The notes: generated by a model from the letters alone, not told the origin. A stretch of 64,000 nucleotides of DNA from Muribaculaceae bacterium (GCA_022510385.1 JAFLTQ010000001.1:1-64000), one strand, 5' to 3'; counted from the stretch's first letter, positions 1 through 8,788 are shown. A program made the numbers and translations.

Positions 1-286
1 CCTCTACGGTGAAGTCTACGTGTCCCGGAGTGTCTATAAGATTGATTTTATATTTATCGCCGTTATAATTCCAGAATGTGGTGGTGGCAGCCGAGGTGAT
101 TGTGATACCCCTCTCTTGCTCCTGTTCCATCCAGTCCATTGTAGCTGCGCCATCGTGCACCTCCCCGATCTTGTGGGTCAAGCCGGTGTAGAAGAGGATT
201 CGTTCTGACGTAGTTGTTTTCCCGGCATCAATATGAGCCATGATGCCGATATTACGGGTCAAGTTAAGATCGTCGTGTTTTGCCAT
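1..286 (-). CDS. fusA: Elongation factor G, N-terminal part (runs off left edge)
   Basis: Translation elongation factor G, the GTPase that drives ribosomal translocation. Only about the first 95 codons are inside the window. The minus-strand reading from the ATG at 284-286 gives [20 protein letters not shown], followed by the G1 P-loop AHIDAGKTT, the G2 motif RGITI and the G3 motif DTPGH, in the order and spacing of an EF-G G domain. It is the third gene of a classical rpsL-rpsG-fusA str operon and starts 16 bases after the rpsG stop. The frame is intact as far as it can be seen. Bacteroidales genomes often carry a second EF-G-like paralogue, but the position directly behind rpsG makes this the main copy. 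Confidence 0.96.
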   Translation of the reverse strand, partial: MAKHDDLNLTRNIGIMAHIDAGKTTTSERILFYTGLTHKIGEVHDGAATMDWMEQEQERGITITSAATTTFWNYNGDKYKINLIDTPGHVDFTVE

Positions 287-302
287 TTTGTTGGTGAATC
301 AA

Positions 303-779
303 TTAAAATCTGAAATGTGCGAAAGCGCGGTTTGCCTCTGCCATCCTGTGCATGTCTTCTTTTCTTTTGAAGGCACCACCTTGGTCATTAAATGCGTCCA
401 CGATTTCTGCAGCAAGTTTATCGGCCATTGTCTTTCCGCCACGCTTGCGTGCAAATTGAATGAGATTTTTCATTGATATGGATTCTTTGCGGTCGGGCCT
501 GATCTCTGTCGGCACCTGGAAAGTGGCGCCACCCACACGGCGACTCTTCACTTCCACCTGAGGAGTGATATTCTCAAGCGCTTTCTTCCAGATATCCAAT
601 GCGCTTCTCTCCTCGTTAGGCATCTTTGCCTTTACGGTCTCTAAAGCCGTATAAAATATTGTATACGCTGTGCTCTTCTTCCCATCATACATAAGATGGT
701 TGACAAATTTTGTCACTCTTACATCATGAAACACAGGGTCGGGCAGTATCACCCTTTTCTTTGGCTTTGCTTTTCTCAT
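303..779 (-). CDS. rpsG: 30S ribosomal protein S7
   Basis: Primary 16S rRNA-binding protein that nucleates assembly of the 30S head and contacts E-site tRNA. The 158-residue product is full length for the family and shows the S7 pattern: a basic N-terminus (MRKAKPKKR), then the conserved stretch around residues 24-35 ([12 protein letters not shown]) and the later [11 protein letters not shown] segment near residues 80-90. It lies between rpsL and fusA in the str operon. The spacing to fusA is tight (16 bases), but the gap to rpsL upstream is unusually long (250 bases). No frame problems are seen. Confidence 0.98.
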   Translation of the reverse strand: MRKAKPKKRVILPDPVFHDVRVTKFVNHLMYDGKKSTAYTIFYTALETVKAKMPNEERSALDIWKKALENITPQVEVKSRRVGGATFQVPTEIRPDRKESISMKNLIQFARKRGGKTMADKLAAEIVDAFNDQGGAFKRKEDMHRMAEANRAFAHFRF

Positions 780-1029
780 TTTTGTTTAATCTTTTTGGCT
801 GTGATCTACGTCTCTTCAGGGCTTGCCCCTGTTTGATCCACTTCAACCACTTTTGGCTCTCTTGCCACGCGGTTTACTCAACCACATCCTCCCCTTCCCG
901 GGGACTTGTTTAACGTTTTTTGAGCTTTTCAGCCGGCTTGGCAATCTCGCTCTTTGCTTATTTTAAGAGCCTGTTTCCGATTCCTTCGCCTTTAGCTTAC
1001 TTGTCGCTCCTTAATCTCTTTAAGATTTT
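780..1029 (-). other. 250-base spacer between rpsL and rpsG
   Basis: No convincing gene is seen here. The transcribed (minus) strand is purine-rich, with AAGGAG-type motifs scattered through it and a small hairpin, CAGGG/CCCTG, at 818-832. A very short basic reading frame (about 13 codons) can be read on the minus strand, but nothing supports its translation. The spacer is probably part of the str mRNA leader for rpsG or a decayed sequence; whether it folds into a regulatory RNA (S7 is an autoregulator in other bacteria) cannot be told by eye. Confidence 0.35.
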
Positions 1030-1413
1030 TTACTTCTTGGCAGCTTTGGGTCGTTTTGCTCCATATTTGGAACGTCTCTGGGTTCTGCCCTGCACGCCTG
1101 CTGTGTCGAGAGTACCTCTCACGATATGGTAACGAACTCCCGGAAGGTCTTTTACCCTGCCGCCTCTCACCATAACGATTGAGTGCTCCTGCAAGTTGTG
1201 GCCCTCTCCAGGTATATAGGAGTTTACCTCTTTACCGTTGGTCAGACGCACACGTGCAACCTTTCTCATCGCTGAATTAGGCTTCTTAGGGGTGGTGGTG
1301 TATACACGCACACACACTCCTCTGCGCTGCGGACATGAATCCAGTGCCGGACTCTTGCTCTTGTCTTCAAGAGCTACTCTGCCTTTTCTTACTAATTGTT
1401 GAATCGTTGGCAT
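1030..1413 (-). CDS. rpsL: 30S ribosomal protein S12
   Basis: Decoding-centre protein of the small subunit. The 127-residue sequence starts [12 protein letters not shown] and contains the S12 hallmarks [13 protein letters not shown] near residues 38-50 and [13 protein letters not shown] near residues 84-96. The lysines corresponding to positions 42/43 and 87/88, whose substitution gives streptomycin resistance in other bacteria, are both unaltered, so the allele looks wild type. It is the first gene of the str operon; a strong Bacteroidota promoter lies about 190 bases upstream at 1601-1632. The C-terminus is lysine/arginine rich, as usual. Confidence 0.98.
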   Translation of the reverse strand: MPTIQQLVRKGRVALEDKSKSPALDSCPQRRGVCVRVYTTTPKKPNSAMRKVARVRLTNGKEVNSYIPGEGHNLQEHSIVMVRGGRVKDLPGVRYHIVRGTLDTAGVQGRTQRRSKYGAKRPKAAKK

Positions 1414-1600
1414 TCTTTGTCGCTTTGTTTTATTTGTTAATTTTTTGTTCTTTTTTATGTCAAGGGAGGCAAATTTGGCTGAATAAGTTCTTATCTATCC
1501 CTATTTTTACCATTTTCACCCATACGCCTAAAAAGCCACCAAACAACTGTCACTCAGTTATTTAGCGCCATCTTAAACATATTTCCCCCTTTTCCGTCGG

Positions 1601-1632
1601 CAAAGTTAATGAAAATTAGATTCTTATCCAAA
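1601..1632 (-). promoter_or_regulatory. Predicted promoter of the str operon
   Basis: On the minus strand TTTG (complement of 1629-1632) is followed after 20 bases by TAACTTTG (complement of 1601-1608). This matches the Bacteroidota sigma-ABfr consensus TTTG-N19-21-TAnnTTTG exactly. It points toward rpsL and leaves a leader of roughly 180 bases. A plus-strand -7 element (1660-1667) sits back to back with it. Confidence 0.7.
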
Positions 1633-1659
1633 TCTTTTTCTTTTCACATCTAATTTTTT

Positions 1660-1667
1660 TAACTTTG
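1660..1667 (+). promoter_or_regulatory. Predicted -7 element for the GlmU-like gene
   Basis: TAACTTTG matches the Bacteroidota -7 consensus TAnnTTTG about 50 bases before the GTG start. The -33 position holds only a T-run rather than TTTG, so this is a weaker promoter call than its divergent partner. Downstream of it the sequence atatctttcaaaa occurs twice in about 35 bases, just before the start codon. Confidence 0.5.
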
Positions 1668-1716
1668 CACATATCTTTCAAAAGTGAGAATATCTTTCAA
1701 AATTGAAAATTAGACC

Positions 1717-2961
1717 GTGAAAGTTTTTCTTTTCGACACGCTCGAGGGGCATGAAAACTTGCTTCCCCTAAGTTTCACAAGGCCTTTAGCCAATTTCAGA
1801 TGTGGAATACTTACTATCCGCGAAAAATGGGAAAAATATATCTCAGGTGAGTTCGCCTTTTATCCCATGGAATATCTTCGCGAAAAATTCGGATCTATTT
1901 ATTCTTATGATGAGGAGGCCCTCTTTATTTACGGAGCTCTTCTGCCGCGTCCTGACATCGTCGCTCAGATCACAAGTCTTTATCCCGGTCAAGCAATTAT
2001 TACTGAGGAAACTGCCCAACCAAAAAAGAAAATCGACAAAAAGAGACTTGCCGAGAGAAATATTCCCGACAATGTGATTGCATTCCGCGGCTCTCTAAAT
2101 CAATTACTTTCCGGCAAATATAAAAAACAGTTTGCTGTCAATCCCCAGATTATTAAATACACTTTCGATATCTTCCTCAAAAATGGAGAGGAAATAATCA
2201 GGGATTTCCAGATAATAACAAAAGGTAGACGTTCCCAACCTTTGCCCTCTTGCGTCAGAACTATTTCATCTACAAATTTCAAGGGGTTAAAACGCCTTGT
2301 CTTCATAGAAAAGGGTGCTCAGGTGGAATGTGCCTCCCTGAATCTTTCAAAAGGCCCCGTATATATAGGCAAAGATGCCGTTTTGATGGAAGGTTCGAAT
2401 ATTCGCGGCCCTTTCGCCCTTTGCGAGCATGCCGAAGTGAAAATGGGGGCTAAAATTTATGAAGGCACAACCATCGGTCCTTGGTGTAAGGTGGGAGGAG
2501 AGTTGAATAATGCCGTCTTTTTCGGATATAGCAACAAGGCCCACGACGGATTCCTGGGTAATGCAGTAATCGGTGACTGGTGCAACATCGGGGCAGGCAC
2601 CAATGCATCCAATCTTAAAAACGATTATTCCCTGATAAGACTTTGGAACTACCGCACCCGCTCATTCATGCACACCGACCTGCAATTCTGTGGCCTTATA
2701 ATGGGAGACCACTCTAAAATCGGGGTCAACTGTATGATCAACACCGCCACTGTGGTAGGCGTCGGAGTCAACATCCACGGTGCCGGCTTCCCTCGCAATT
2801 TCGTGCCTTGTTTCTCGGAAGGGAGCCCCATTTCCGGCTTCTCTCAAGTTGATTTCAAGAAATTTATGGAAACAGCTGTCAAGGTGATGGACAGAAGAGA
2901 GATATCTCCCTCACCGGGCTATATCTCCCTTCTTAAACACATCTACAGCTTGAAAAAGTAA
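1717..2961 (+). CDS. GlmU-like sugar nucleotidyltransferase family protein
   Basis: Bacteroidota-type GlmU relative of 414 residues. The N-terminus has a degenerate nucleotidyltransferase signature, LPLSFTRPLANFRCG at residues 16-30, corresponding to the nucleotide-binding loop of sugar-phosphate nucleotidyltransferases. Residues of roughly 200-345 form a left-handed beta-helix: successive short hexapeptide-like turns (VYIGKDAVLMEGSNI, AEVKMGAKIYEGTTIG, NAVIGDWCNIGAG) as in GlmU and LpxA-type acyltransferases. In the family the activity is inferred to be UDP-GlcNAc or related nucleotide-sugar formation, but the classic GlmU uridylyltransferase loop is not fully present, so the exact substrate is uncertain. 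It starts at a GTG; no upstream in-frame ATG gives a better start. It stands alone, divergent from the str operon and convergent with tpx. Confidence 0.82.
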   Translation: MKVFLFDTLEGHENLLPLSFTRPLANFRCGILTIREKWEKYISGEFAFYPMEYLREKFGSIYSYDEEALFIYGALLPRPDIVAQITSLYPGQAIITEETAQPKKKIDKKRLAERNIPDNVIAFRGSLNQLLSGKYKKQFAVNPQIIKYTFDIFLKNGEEIIRDFQIITKGRRSQPLPSCVRTISSTNFKGLKRLVFIEKGAQVECASLNLSKGPVYIGKDAVLMEGSNIRGPFALCEHAEVKMGAKIYEGTTIGPWCKVGGELNNAVFFGYSNKAHDGFLGNAVIGDWCNIGAGTNASNLKNDYSLIRLWNYRTRSFMHTDLQFCGLIMGDHSKIGVNCMINTATVVGVGVNIHGAGFPRNFVPCFSEGSPISGFSQVDFKKFMETAVKVMDRREISPSPGYISLLKHIYSLKK

Positions 2962-3008
2962 CCTTCAGTAAGCTACTCTTTTTTATGTCGTAATTGAAGG
3001 AATGTCTC

Positions 3009-3512
3009 TTATTTCTTCAATAGACCCTCTACAAACGCATAGTCAGGTTCTGTGGTGATTTGTTCACAAAGATTGGTGCCTATCACCTTACCATTTTCAT
3101 CTATTACCACGACTCCACGGGCCAAAAGTCCGCGCATCGGGCCATCGGCTATTTCCATGCCATAAGTTTTCCCGAAATCGCTCCTGAATGCGCTTCCGGT
3201 CCTGACATTCTCTATATCATTGGCTGCACAGAAATTGGCGGCAGCAAATGGCAAATCCTCAGATACACAAATCACTACCGTATTATCCAATTTTGCAACA
3301 TCCTGGTTAAATCTCCTCACAGATGCAGCACAAACCGGAGTGTCTATACTCGGGAATACATTGAGAACTACCCGTTTCCCTCTATATTCCTCAAGATTAA
3401 AGTCTTTAAGGTCTTTATCCACTAACACAAAATAAGGAGCCTCAGTTCCTACCTTGGGCATATCTCCCACCAAATGCATGGGGAGACCATTTAAAAATAC
3501 TGTTGTTTCCAT
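3009..3512 (-). CDS. tpx: Thiol peroxidase (Tpx, atypical 2-Cys peroxiredoxin)
   Basis: Reduces hydrogen peroxide and organic hydroperoxides with electrons from thioredoxin. The 167-residue protein has the usual Tpx length and thioredoxin fold. The peroxidatic cysteine is Cys61 in SIDTPVCAASVRRF, and the resolving cysteine is Cys95 in NFCAAND, the same numbering as in the E. coli enzyme. The N-terminal METTVFLNGLPMHLVGDMPKVG matches the family start. No signal peptide, so it is cytoplasmic. It is a monocistronic gene, convergent with the GlmU-like gene 47 bases away. Confidence 0.96.
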   Translation of the reverse strand: METTVFLNGLPMHLVGDMPKVGTEAPYFVLVDKDLKDFNLEEYRGKRVVLNVFPSIDTPVCAASVRRFNQDVAKLDNTVVICVSEDLPFAAANFCAANDIENVRTGSAFRSDFGKTYGMEIADGPMRGLLARGVVVIDENGKVIGTNLCEQITTEPDYAFVEGLLKK

Positions 3513-3729
3513 AAAATTTATCCTTTTCTTTTTATTTTTATAACAACAGAGGTCCGGGGAAGTTCATATCCTTTTCATTTATAATCCTCTCTTTATAATT
3601 CATAATTTCAAATGGCTTCTTTATCATCAACGGCAAAAAGGTGTTTGTAAAGTAAATGTTAAAACGTTAAAGGTTTTCAATAAAACAGAAAACTAACATA
3701 CTACCAATTAAGGTTTATTTTATGTAAGA

Positions 3730-3768
3730 GCAGGGAGACTGGCAGGGATGTTAGTCTCCTGCATTTTT
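3730..3768 (+). terminator. Orphan intrinsic terminator-like hairpin
   Basis: gcagggagact (3730-3740) pairs with agtctcctgc (3753-3762) with a single bulged G, followed by ATTTTTAT. The T-run lies on the plus strand. The only plus-strand gene upstream is the GlmU-like gene, which ends 770 bases earlier with tpx lying antiparallel in between. Confidence 0.6.
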
Positions 3769-3864
3769 ATGCAAGAACTTCCTATATTATAAGATTATTT
3801 AGTCTTTTCCTCCATTTATGATTAATATAATGTTAACCTTTAAAGCCTTGTTTGATTCATCTCT

Positions 3865-3894
3865 TTTGTTTATCATTTTTTTCTTTTAATTTTG
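3865..3894 (+). promoter_or_regulatory. Predicted promoter of the six-hairpin glycosidase gene
   Basis: TTTG (3865-3868), 18 bases, then TAATTTTG (3887-3894), close to the Bacteroidota consensus though with a slightly short spacer. It would start transcription about 25 bases before the ATG at 3927. Confidence 0.55.
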
Positions 3895-3926
3895 AACCAA
3901 CTAAATAACATTACGATCCTCTAATT

Positions 3927-6299
3927 ATGAAAAATATAAAACTTTTGGCAACGATAACCTTGCTCTCATCATCACTTCCCCAAGCTTTTGCCCAAGACAA
4001 CTTAATAGTGGAAACAGATGCCTATTCATGGAAAGGCGACACATTATATCAGGATGAATTCAAAGCATGGGCGGTTAATCCCTACGAGATACAGTCGACA
4101 TACAAGGGACACCCGGGATATTTTATGCCAATCGATCAAAAATGGACTAAAAAGAATGACCTGAGTTCATATCCAAAGGTGAGCGGAGGAAATCCCCTTC
4201 TGGAAGCTGTCTATAATATGGGACTCGACGAGATGATAAATGCCGTGGAACCTGACACTACTCTTCGCACCGGTAAGGAGTGGGCCGGTGTCTGGACACG
4301 CGATGTGAGCTATTCGATAATTCTATCAATGGCTGCCCTGCAACCCGAAGCTTCCATGATTTCTCTACTTAAGAAAATAAACGATGAGGGTCAAATCATA
4401 CAAGATACAGGCTCCGGCGGAGCATGGCCTATATCTACCGACAGAATGATTTGGACAGTAGCAGCCTGGGAGATTTATAAGGTGACCGGTGACAAAAATT
4501 GGCTTGAAACAGTCTATCCGGTTGTAGAGCGTTCAATTGCCAAAGATGCCAAAACCATCATTAGCGAAAATGGACTCGTGAAAGGAGAAACCTCTTTTAT
4601 CGACTGGCGCGAACAGAGTTATCCCAGATGGATGCAGACGGCCGACATAGCTCAAAGTGAGGCGATGGGCACGAATGTGCTTTATGCGGCCGCCCTTAAT
4701 TGTGCTTCAGAAATGGCTGATGTCTTGGGTAAAAAACAGGAAGCCGCACAATTCAAGAAAGCTGCGCAAGATCTGGCAGAAAATATAGACAAAACTTTCT
4801 GGATGGAAGATAAGGGATATTATGGTATGTACACCTATGGGCGAGATAATCTTATCCTCAATCCCAGAGCTGAAACTCTTGGAGAGTCATTGGCCATTCT
4901 CTTTGATATTGCGCCTGCCGACAAGCAGAAAAGCATCTCTGAAAACAACCCTGTCACGAAATATGGAGCGCCCATTTTCTATCCGCAGATTGCCGACATA
5001 CCCAATTACCATAATAATGCCTTATGGCCTTTCGTAGCATCTTACTGGACTCTGGCTCAGGCTAAGGCAGGGAATGAAGAGGGAGTGTTGCAAGGCATCG
5101 GCAGCATTGTCAGGCCCGCAGCTCTATTTGCCACAAACAAGGAGAATCTGAATCTCGACAACGGCGATATTTTCACAGAACTCAATTCATCAAATATGCT
5201 ATGGAGTCTCTCCGGAAATCTTGCGCTTACCCAACAAATCCTTTTCGGAATTCATTTTGAGAAAAATGGTCTTAAAATTGCTCCCTTTGTTCCGGAAGCT
5301 CTCGGAGGAGAGAGAACAATATCCAATTTTCCATATCGCGGTGCAAAAATAAATCTCACTGTCAATGGTTTCGGCGATAGAATCAAATCTGTGACTATCA
5401 ACGGGAAACCACATCAGTTCAATAAAAACGGCATTCCAGTGAAAGCCAAAGGAAAAATTTATCCCACCCTTAAAGATGGCGTCTTGTTTATTCCTTCAGA
5501 GATGATTCAAGGAGAGTTTAATCTAGGAGAGTTTAATCTAATCGTTGATATGGACAATGAGCCCATACCTCAAATGAGGGTCAATAATGTACCAAACCTG
5601 AAGGCTCCTTTGACTCCCATAGCCTGGCTAAGCTTTGACACAACCATAAATGAACCGGGAGCTCCGGTAAACAATCTTCTCCAATGGAATCCAATCGAAT
5701 ATATTGGTGAATATATCGTATTGAAAGATGGGAAAGAGGTTGCACGCACACGTGAGACAAGCTATCCGGCACTTCAGCCCGGCGAATGGCAAGTCATAGG
5801 AGTTTCAACGGAAGGAGTTGAGGGATTTGCTTCGGAACCACGAAGCAACCGCCCAAGCCAATTCTGGGATATGGATGATGAAATGGCTGTTATGGTATCG
5901 CCTGAAGTGTCTTATCCCACTAAGGCCATCAGGGGTTACAAAGGGGATGGTTTTGCTGAAACCGACAAGAATATGCCCCCTCTTGTTAAAAAGATTCAAG
6001 TTGCAAATTCAGGACTGTATTCCATTTCATTCAGATACTCCAATGGCAACGGTCCGGTCAACACTGAAAACAAGGCAGCTGTCAGAAGCCTTTATGTGGA
6101 TGGTAAAGATGTCGGCACCATTGTTATGCCTCAAAGAGGTGTAGGAAACTGGGACGACTGGGGACTCTCCAGTTCAGTGAAAGTGGAATTGACAAAAGGC
6201 GAACACACTATCACTCTCCAATATAATCCGGAAGACAGCAATATGAATCTTCTCACAAATCATGCCCTGGTTGATGGCATTGTGGTTGAAGAAATCTAA
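3927..6299 (+). CDS. Secreted six-hairpin glycosidase with C-terminal carbohydrate-binding-like domain
   Basis: A 790-residue exported protein. A signal peptide (residues 1-22, ending AFA) precedes an (alpha/alpha)6 six-hairpin catalytic region of the MGH1/GH63-like type: GVWTRDVSYS near residues 120-130 carries a likely catalytic Asp, followed by helical repeats, a YHNNALWPFV segment, and the region around NGDIFTELNSSNMLWS. A beta-sandwich (about residues 460-520) and a fibronectin-like segment follow, and the last 140 residues resemble a CBM35/CBM6-type module (FRYSNGNGPVNTENKAAVRS). The exact glycoside family and substrate cannot be fixed by eye. A perfect 15-base tandem duplication at 5511-5540 encodes GEFNLGEFNL. 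No SusCD pair is adjacent, so this is not a typical polysaccharide-utilisation locus. Confidence 0.75.
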   Translation: MKNIKLLATITLLSSSLPQAFAQDNLIVETDAYSWKGDTLYQDEFKAWAVNPYEIQSTYKGHPGYFMPIDQKWTKKNDLSSYPKVSGGNPLLEAVYNMGLDEMINAVEPDTTLRTGKEWAGVWTRDVSYSIILSMAALQPEASMISLLKKINDEGQIIQDTGSGGAWPISTDRMIWTVAAWEIYKVTGDKNWLETVYPVVERSIAKDAKTIISENGLVKGETSFIDWREQSYPRWMQTADIAQSEAMGTNVLYAAALNCASEMADVLGKKQEAAQFKKAAQDLAENIDKTFWMEDKGYYGMYTYGRDNLILNPRAETLGESLAILFDIAPADKQKSISENNPVTKYGAPIFYPQIADIPNYHNNALWPFVASYWTLAQAKAGNEEGVLQGIGSIVRPAALFATNKENLNLDNGDIFTELNSSNMLWSLSGNLALTQQILFGIHFEKNGLKIAPFVPEALGGERTISNFPYRGAKINLTVNGFGDRIKSVTINGKPHQFNKNGIPVKAKGKIYPTLKDGVLFIPSEMIQGEFNLGEFNLIVDMDNEPIPQMRVNNVPNLKAPLTPIAWLSFDTTINEPGAPVNNLLQWNPIEYIGEYIVLKDGKEVARTRETSYPALQPGEWQVIGVSTEGVEGFASEPRSNRPSQFWDMDDEMAVMVSPEVSYPTKAIRGYKGDGFAETDKNMPPLVKKIQVANSGLYSISFRYSNGNGPVNTENKAAVRSLYVDGKDVGTIVMPQRGVGNWDDWGLSSSVKVELTKGEHTITLQYNPEDSNMNLLTNHALVDGIVVEEI

Positions 6300-6329
6300 A
6301 AGAAAGAAGACATCAAGCAGAAATAAAGC

Positions 6330-6665
6330 ATGTCAAGGAGTTCCTACACTGCTTCTGAAAGAAGGGGTATGATTGCGATTGCACTCGTTGCTTTGCTTAT
6401 TATTGCTGTAGGTCTCCTGTTGCCGCTTTGTAGCGGAAACCGGGAAGAGAGTGGCACGCCGGCTGTCGTTGTGGAACATGCCGAAATGATTGACTCCGTA
6501 GCTGCCGGCAAAGCACCCTCCTCTGATAAAGAATACGACAATGCAAGCCAAGAAAAGGGCAGTAAGAAAAAAACAAAAAAATCTTCTTCTTCCCGAAAAC
6601 AAACTAAGAAAGAAAAAACCATGAAAGAATACCGCCGCCGTTCTCCTTTGGATGAACCGGTGTAG
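6330..6665 (+). CDS. Small membrane protein with lysine/serine-rich tail, function unknown
   Basis: 111 residues, not recognised. Residues of about 13-34 form one hydrophobic membrane segment (IAIALVALLIIAVGLLLPL) close to the N-terminus; then comes an acidic-to-neutral linker and a strongly basic low-complexity tail rich in Lys, Ser and Arg (residues about 75-105). The topology is probably a single-pass inner-membrane anchor with the tail on one side. It sits 30 bases behind the glycosidase gene and 19 bases before the next glycosyltransferase start, so it may be co-transcribed with either. Small proteins of this layout near glycosyltransferases are common in Bacteroidales, but no role is established here. 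Confidence 0.6.
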   Translation: MSRSSYTASERRGMIAIALVALLIIAVGLLLPLCSGNREESGTPAVVVEHAEMIDSVAAGKAPSSDKEYDNASQEKGSKKKTKKSSSSRKQTKKEKTMKEYRRRSPLDEPV

Positions 6666-6684
6666 ACCCAATAACCACCACCTT

Positions 6685-7803
6685 ATGAAAATCTTATTCA
6701 TAGGCGATTATTCTAACCTTCACACCACACTGACCCATGAATTAAGAAAAATGGGCCATCATGTCGATATTGTCTCCGACGGATGTGGCCATATGAATCT
6801 ACCTACGGATTTTTTCTTGAAAAGAGAGCCGGGAATTAAAGGGTCATTTAAATATCTATACGACCTCTTCAACCTTCTCCCTGCGATTAAAGGGTATGAT
6901 GTGGTGCAATTTATAAATACTAATTTCTTTTCCCTTAAACCCGGAAAAATAAAATATTTCTTCGACCGTATAAAAGATCAGAATGGTTCTACATTTCTTA
7001 CTCTTGCCGGCAACGATTATTATTTCTGTAAGGCTTGTTACGATGCCAAAATATTCCGATATTCAGAATTCAAGATAGGAAATGAATTTACACCTGCCCA
7101 TAACCTGCAACCCGAACATCTTTACGGATGGATATCTAAAGCCAACCGGGTATGGGCTGAATATCTCCTCCAAAAGATTGATGGTGCTCATGCCGTTTTG
7201 CCCGAATATCTTATGCCTGTGAAGGAACTCCTTGGAGAGAAAGTTGCCTTCACCAATTTACCGATAGATTTTTCCACCCTTCCGGAGAATCCAGAAAGGT
7301 TCGTAGATGGGAAAGTCAACATTCTTTCCTGCATGAGATCCGGTTATGAGGATATGAAAGGAGTTAAAACCTTATATAAAATTGCGAAGGAAATTGAAGA
7401 GGAGATGCCCGATAAGGTGAAAGTTAATCTTGCAAAGGATCTTCCCTTTAAGGATTTCCTGAATATGCTTGCCGGCTCCGATATCATTCTCGACCAGCTA
7501 TATGCTTACTCTCCAGCTATGACTGCCCTCTACGGCATGTCGTTAGGCAAAGTGGTGGCAACAGGCGCTCAACCGGAATACTACGAAGCTATCGGAAATC
7601 CTCCTGAGAGGCCCCTGTTCTCTTTATCTCCTCTCGATGGCGAAGAGAATATAAAACAGAGACTGAAAAATCTTATAATTGATAGAGATCGTATAATCTC
7701 TTTCGGGAAGCAATCAAAAGAAATTGCACTGAATCACAACGATTCAAAGATTGTTGCCGGTAAATTCCTCAGTCATTGGGAAGATATTCTCAAGAAGAAA
7801 TAA
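6685..7803 (+). CDS. Glycosyltransferase, GT-B fold (GT4-like)
   Basis: About 372 residues. The open frame extends back to 6652, overlapping the upstream gene, but the ATG at 6685 opens the typical GT-B N-terminus MKILFIGDYSNLHTTL and lies outside the preceding coding region, so I use it. The N-terminal half has the Rossmann-like start and an acceptor-domain pattern; the C-terminal half contains GYEDMKGVKTL and the donor-site-like stretch ILDQLYAYSPAMTALYGMSLGKVV. No membrane segment is evident, so it is presumably a cytoplasmic or membrane-associated transferase acting on a lipid-linked or protein-linked glycan. The donor and acceptor are unknown. It is convergent with the following GT2 gene at 20 bases. 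Confidence 0.78.
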   Translation: MKILFIGDYSNLHTTLTHELRKMGHHVDIVSDGCGHMNLPTDFFLKREPGIKGSFKYLYDLFNLLPAIKGYDVVQFINTNFFSLKPGKIKYFFDRIKDQNGSTFLTLAGNDYYFCKACYDAKIFRYSEFKIGNEFTPAHNLQPEHLYGWISKANRVWAEYLLQKIDGAHAVLPEYLMPVKELLGEKVAFTNLPIDFSTLPENPERFVDGKVNILSCMRSGYEDMKGVKTLYKIAKEIEEEMPDKVKVNLAKDLPFKDFLNMLAGSDIILDQLYAYSPAMTALYGMSLGKVVATGAQPEYYEAIGNPPERPLFSLSPLDGEENIKQRLKNLIIDRDRIISFGKQSKEIALNHNDSKIVAGKFLSHWEDILKKK

Positions 7804-7823
7804 TCCTGTAATGAATTGCAATC

Positions 7824-8660
7824 CTACCATCTGTAGCATTGGGGAATCTTTCTGAATCTCAACTTTGCATCAATCGCCCCTTGCCACAAATATTTGAATG
7901 CTCTTATTATAGAGTCATTCCCGCTCTTTGTAATCCGTCTCGCCTTTAAGGCCAATCTCGGCAAAAACGACCATGGATAATGAATCGCAATTATAAACCC
8001 CTGTGCCCTTAACACCTCTTCTGATTGCTTGTCACCTGTAGAGGCTTGAGAATGCTTTCCTATTGTATCGTTAATAAATCGGCATGAAAGCCCGCGACGA
8101 ATCGCGGAAGCCAAAAATAATTCCTCCTCTCCGCAATGCATTTTCTCTGCCCCTAATCCTAACTCCGGCCAAAATCGCAAATTCCCGACTGTTTCCCTTC
8201 TATATGAGATTTCTATACTACTGCAAAAATAATTTTTAGGATATGGGAAGCGGAGGAGGCAAGATTCTTGCGGATAATGCTTTTTATGTAGAAAGTCAAA
8301 TTTAAAAGTCGCTAAATCTATTCCCTGGTCCTTCCTGAAGGGCTCTAAAACCTTATCTGCAAAATCAGGATAATACTCCAAATCATCATCTGCTATCAAC
8401 ACAATATCCCCCTTACAATGACCCATTGCATTATTTCGATTGTTGGAAAGGCCCTTCTTATCATATCTGTAAATCTCCACATCACTCCTTTCTGAAAGTG
8501 ATGAAGGTATAGTGGAATCCTGATGTTCCTGCCATGAAACTATATATTTTACTTCCTCCTTTTCCGGCAAGTCCTTCAGCATATTCACAACCCTCTCAAT
8601 ACCTTCGGGCCTGAAAGTGGAAATTGCCACATCAAGTGTTAATCTTTCTTCTTTTGCCAT
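7824..8660 (-). CDS. Glycosyltransferase family 2 protein
   Basis: 278 residues with a GT-A fold of the family 2 type. The N-terminus carries the nucleotide-binding strand DVAISTFRPEG, then the KGLSNNRNNAMGHCKGD segment, and the metal-binding IADDDLEYYPD motif near residue 92. EEELFLASAIRRG near the C-terminal third fits the catalytic ED/EE region. No transmembrane segment is present. It lies alone between convergent and divergent neighbours; a -7-like element TATCTTTG (complement of 8710-8717) sits about 50 bases upstream. Substrates cannot be predicted. Confidence 0.85.
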   Translation of the reverse strand: MAKEERLTLDVAISTFRPEGIERVVNMLKDLPEKEEVKYIVSWQEHQDSTIPSSLSERSDVEIYRYDKKGLSNNRNNAMGHCKGDIVLIADDDLEYYPDFADKVLEPFRKDQGIDLATFKFDFLHKKHYPQESCLLRFPYPKNYFCSSIEISYRRETVGNLRFWPELGLGAEKMHCGEEELFLASAIRRGLSCRFINDTIGKHSQASTGDKQSEEVLRAQGFIIAIHYPWSFLPRLALKARRITKSGNDSIIRAFKYLWQGAIDAKLRFRKIPQCYRW

Positions 8661-8756
8661 TCTCTCCTCTTGTTGTTATATAGCAATTCTCCCACATCTT
8701 TCTCTATTGCAAAGATAACTATTTTTATGAAGTCAGTCACAGTCAACTGAATCTAA

Positions 8757-8788
8757 TTTGGATTTCAGCAACTCCTGTCGTAATTTTG
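8757..8788 (+). promoter_or_regulatory. Predicted promoter of the EamA transporter gene
   Basis: TTTG (8757-8760), exactly 20 bases, TAATTTTG (8781-8788): a perfect Bacteroidota promoter, 32 bases ahead of the ATG at 8821. Confidence 0.7.

Larger units (their letters stand above)
3513..3926. other. Intergenic region between tpx and the glycosidase gene
   Basis: About 414 AT-rich bases without a convincing reading frame. Two things stand out: a plus-strand terminator-like hairpin at 3730-3768 that does not follow any plus-strand gene, and a promoter at 3865-3894 for the glycosidase gene. The stretch 3513-3729 could therefore encode a small RNA or an attenuated leader, but I see no recognisable RNA family. 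Confidence 0.4.

Noticed and set aside
2962..3008. Terminator after the GlmU-like gene
   Set aside because: CCTTCA and TGAAGG could pair but with a loop of about 27 bases and no T-run after the stem; not convincing.
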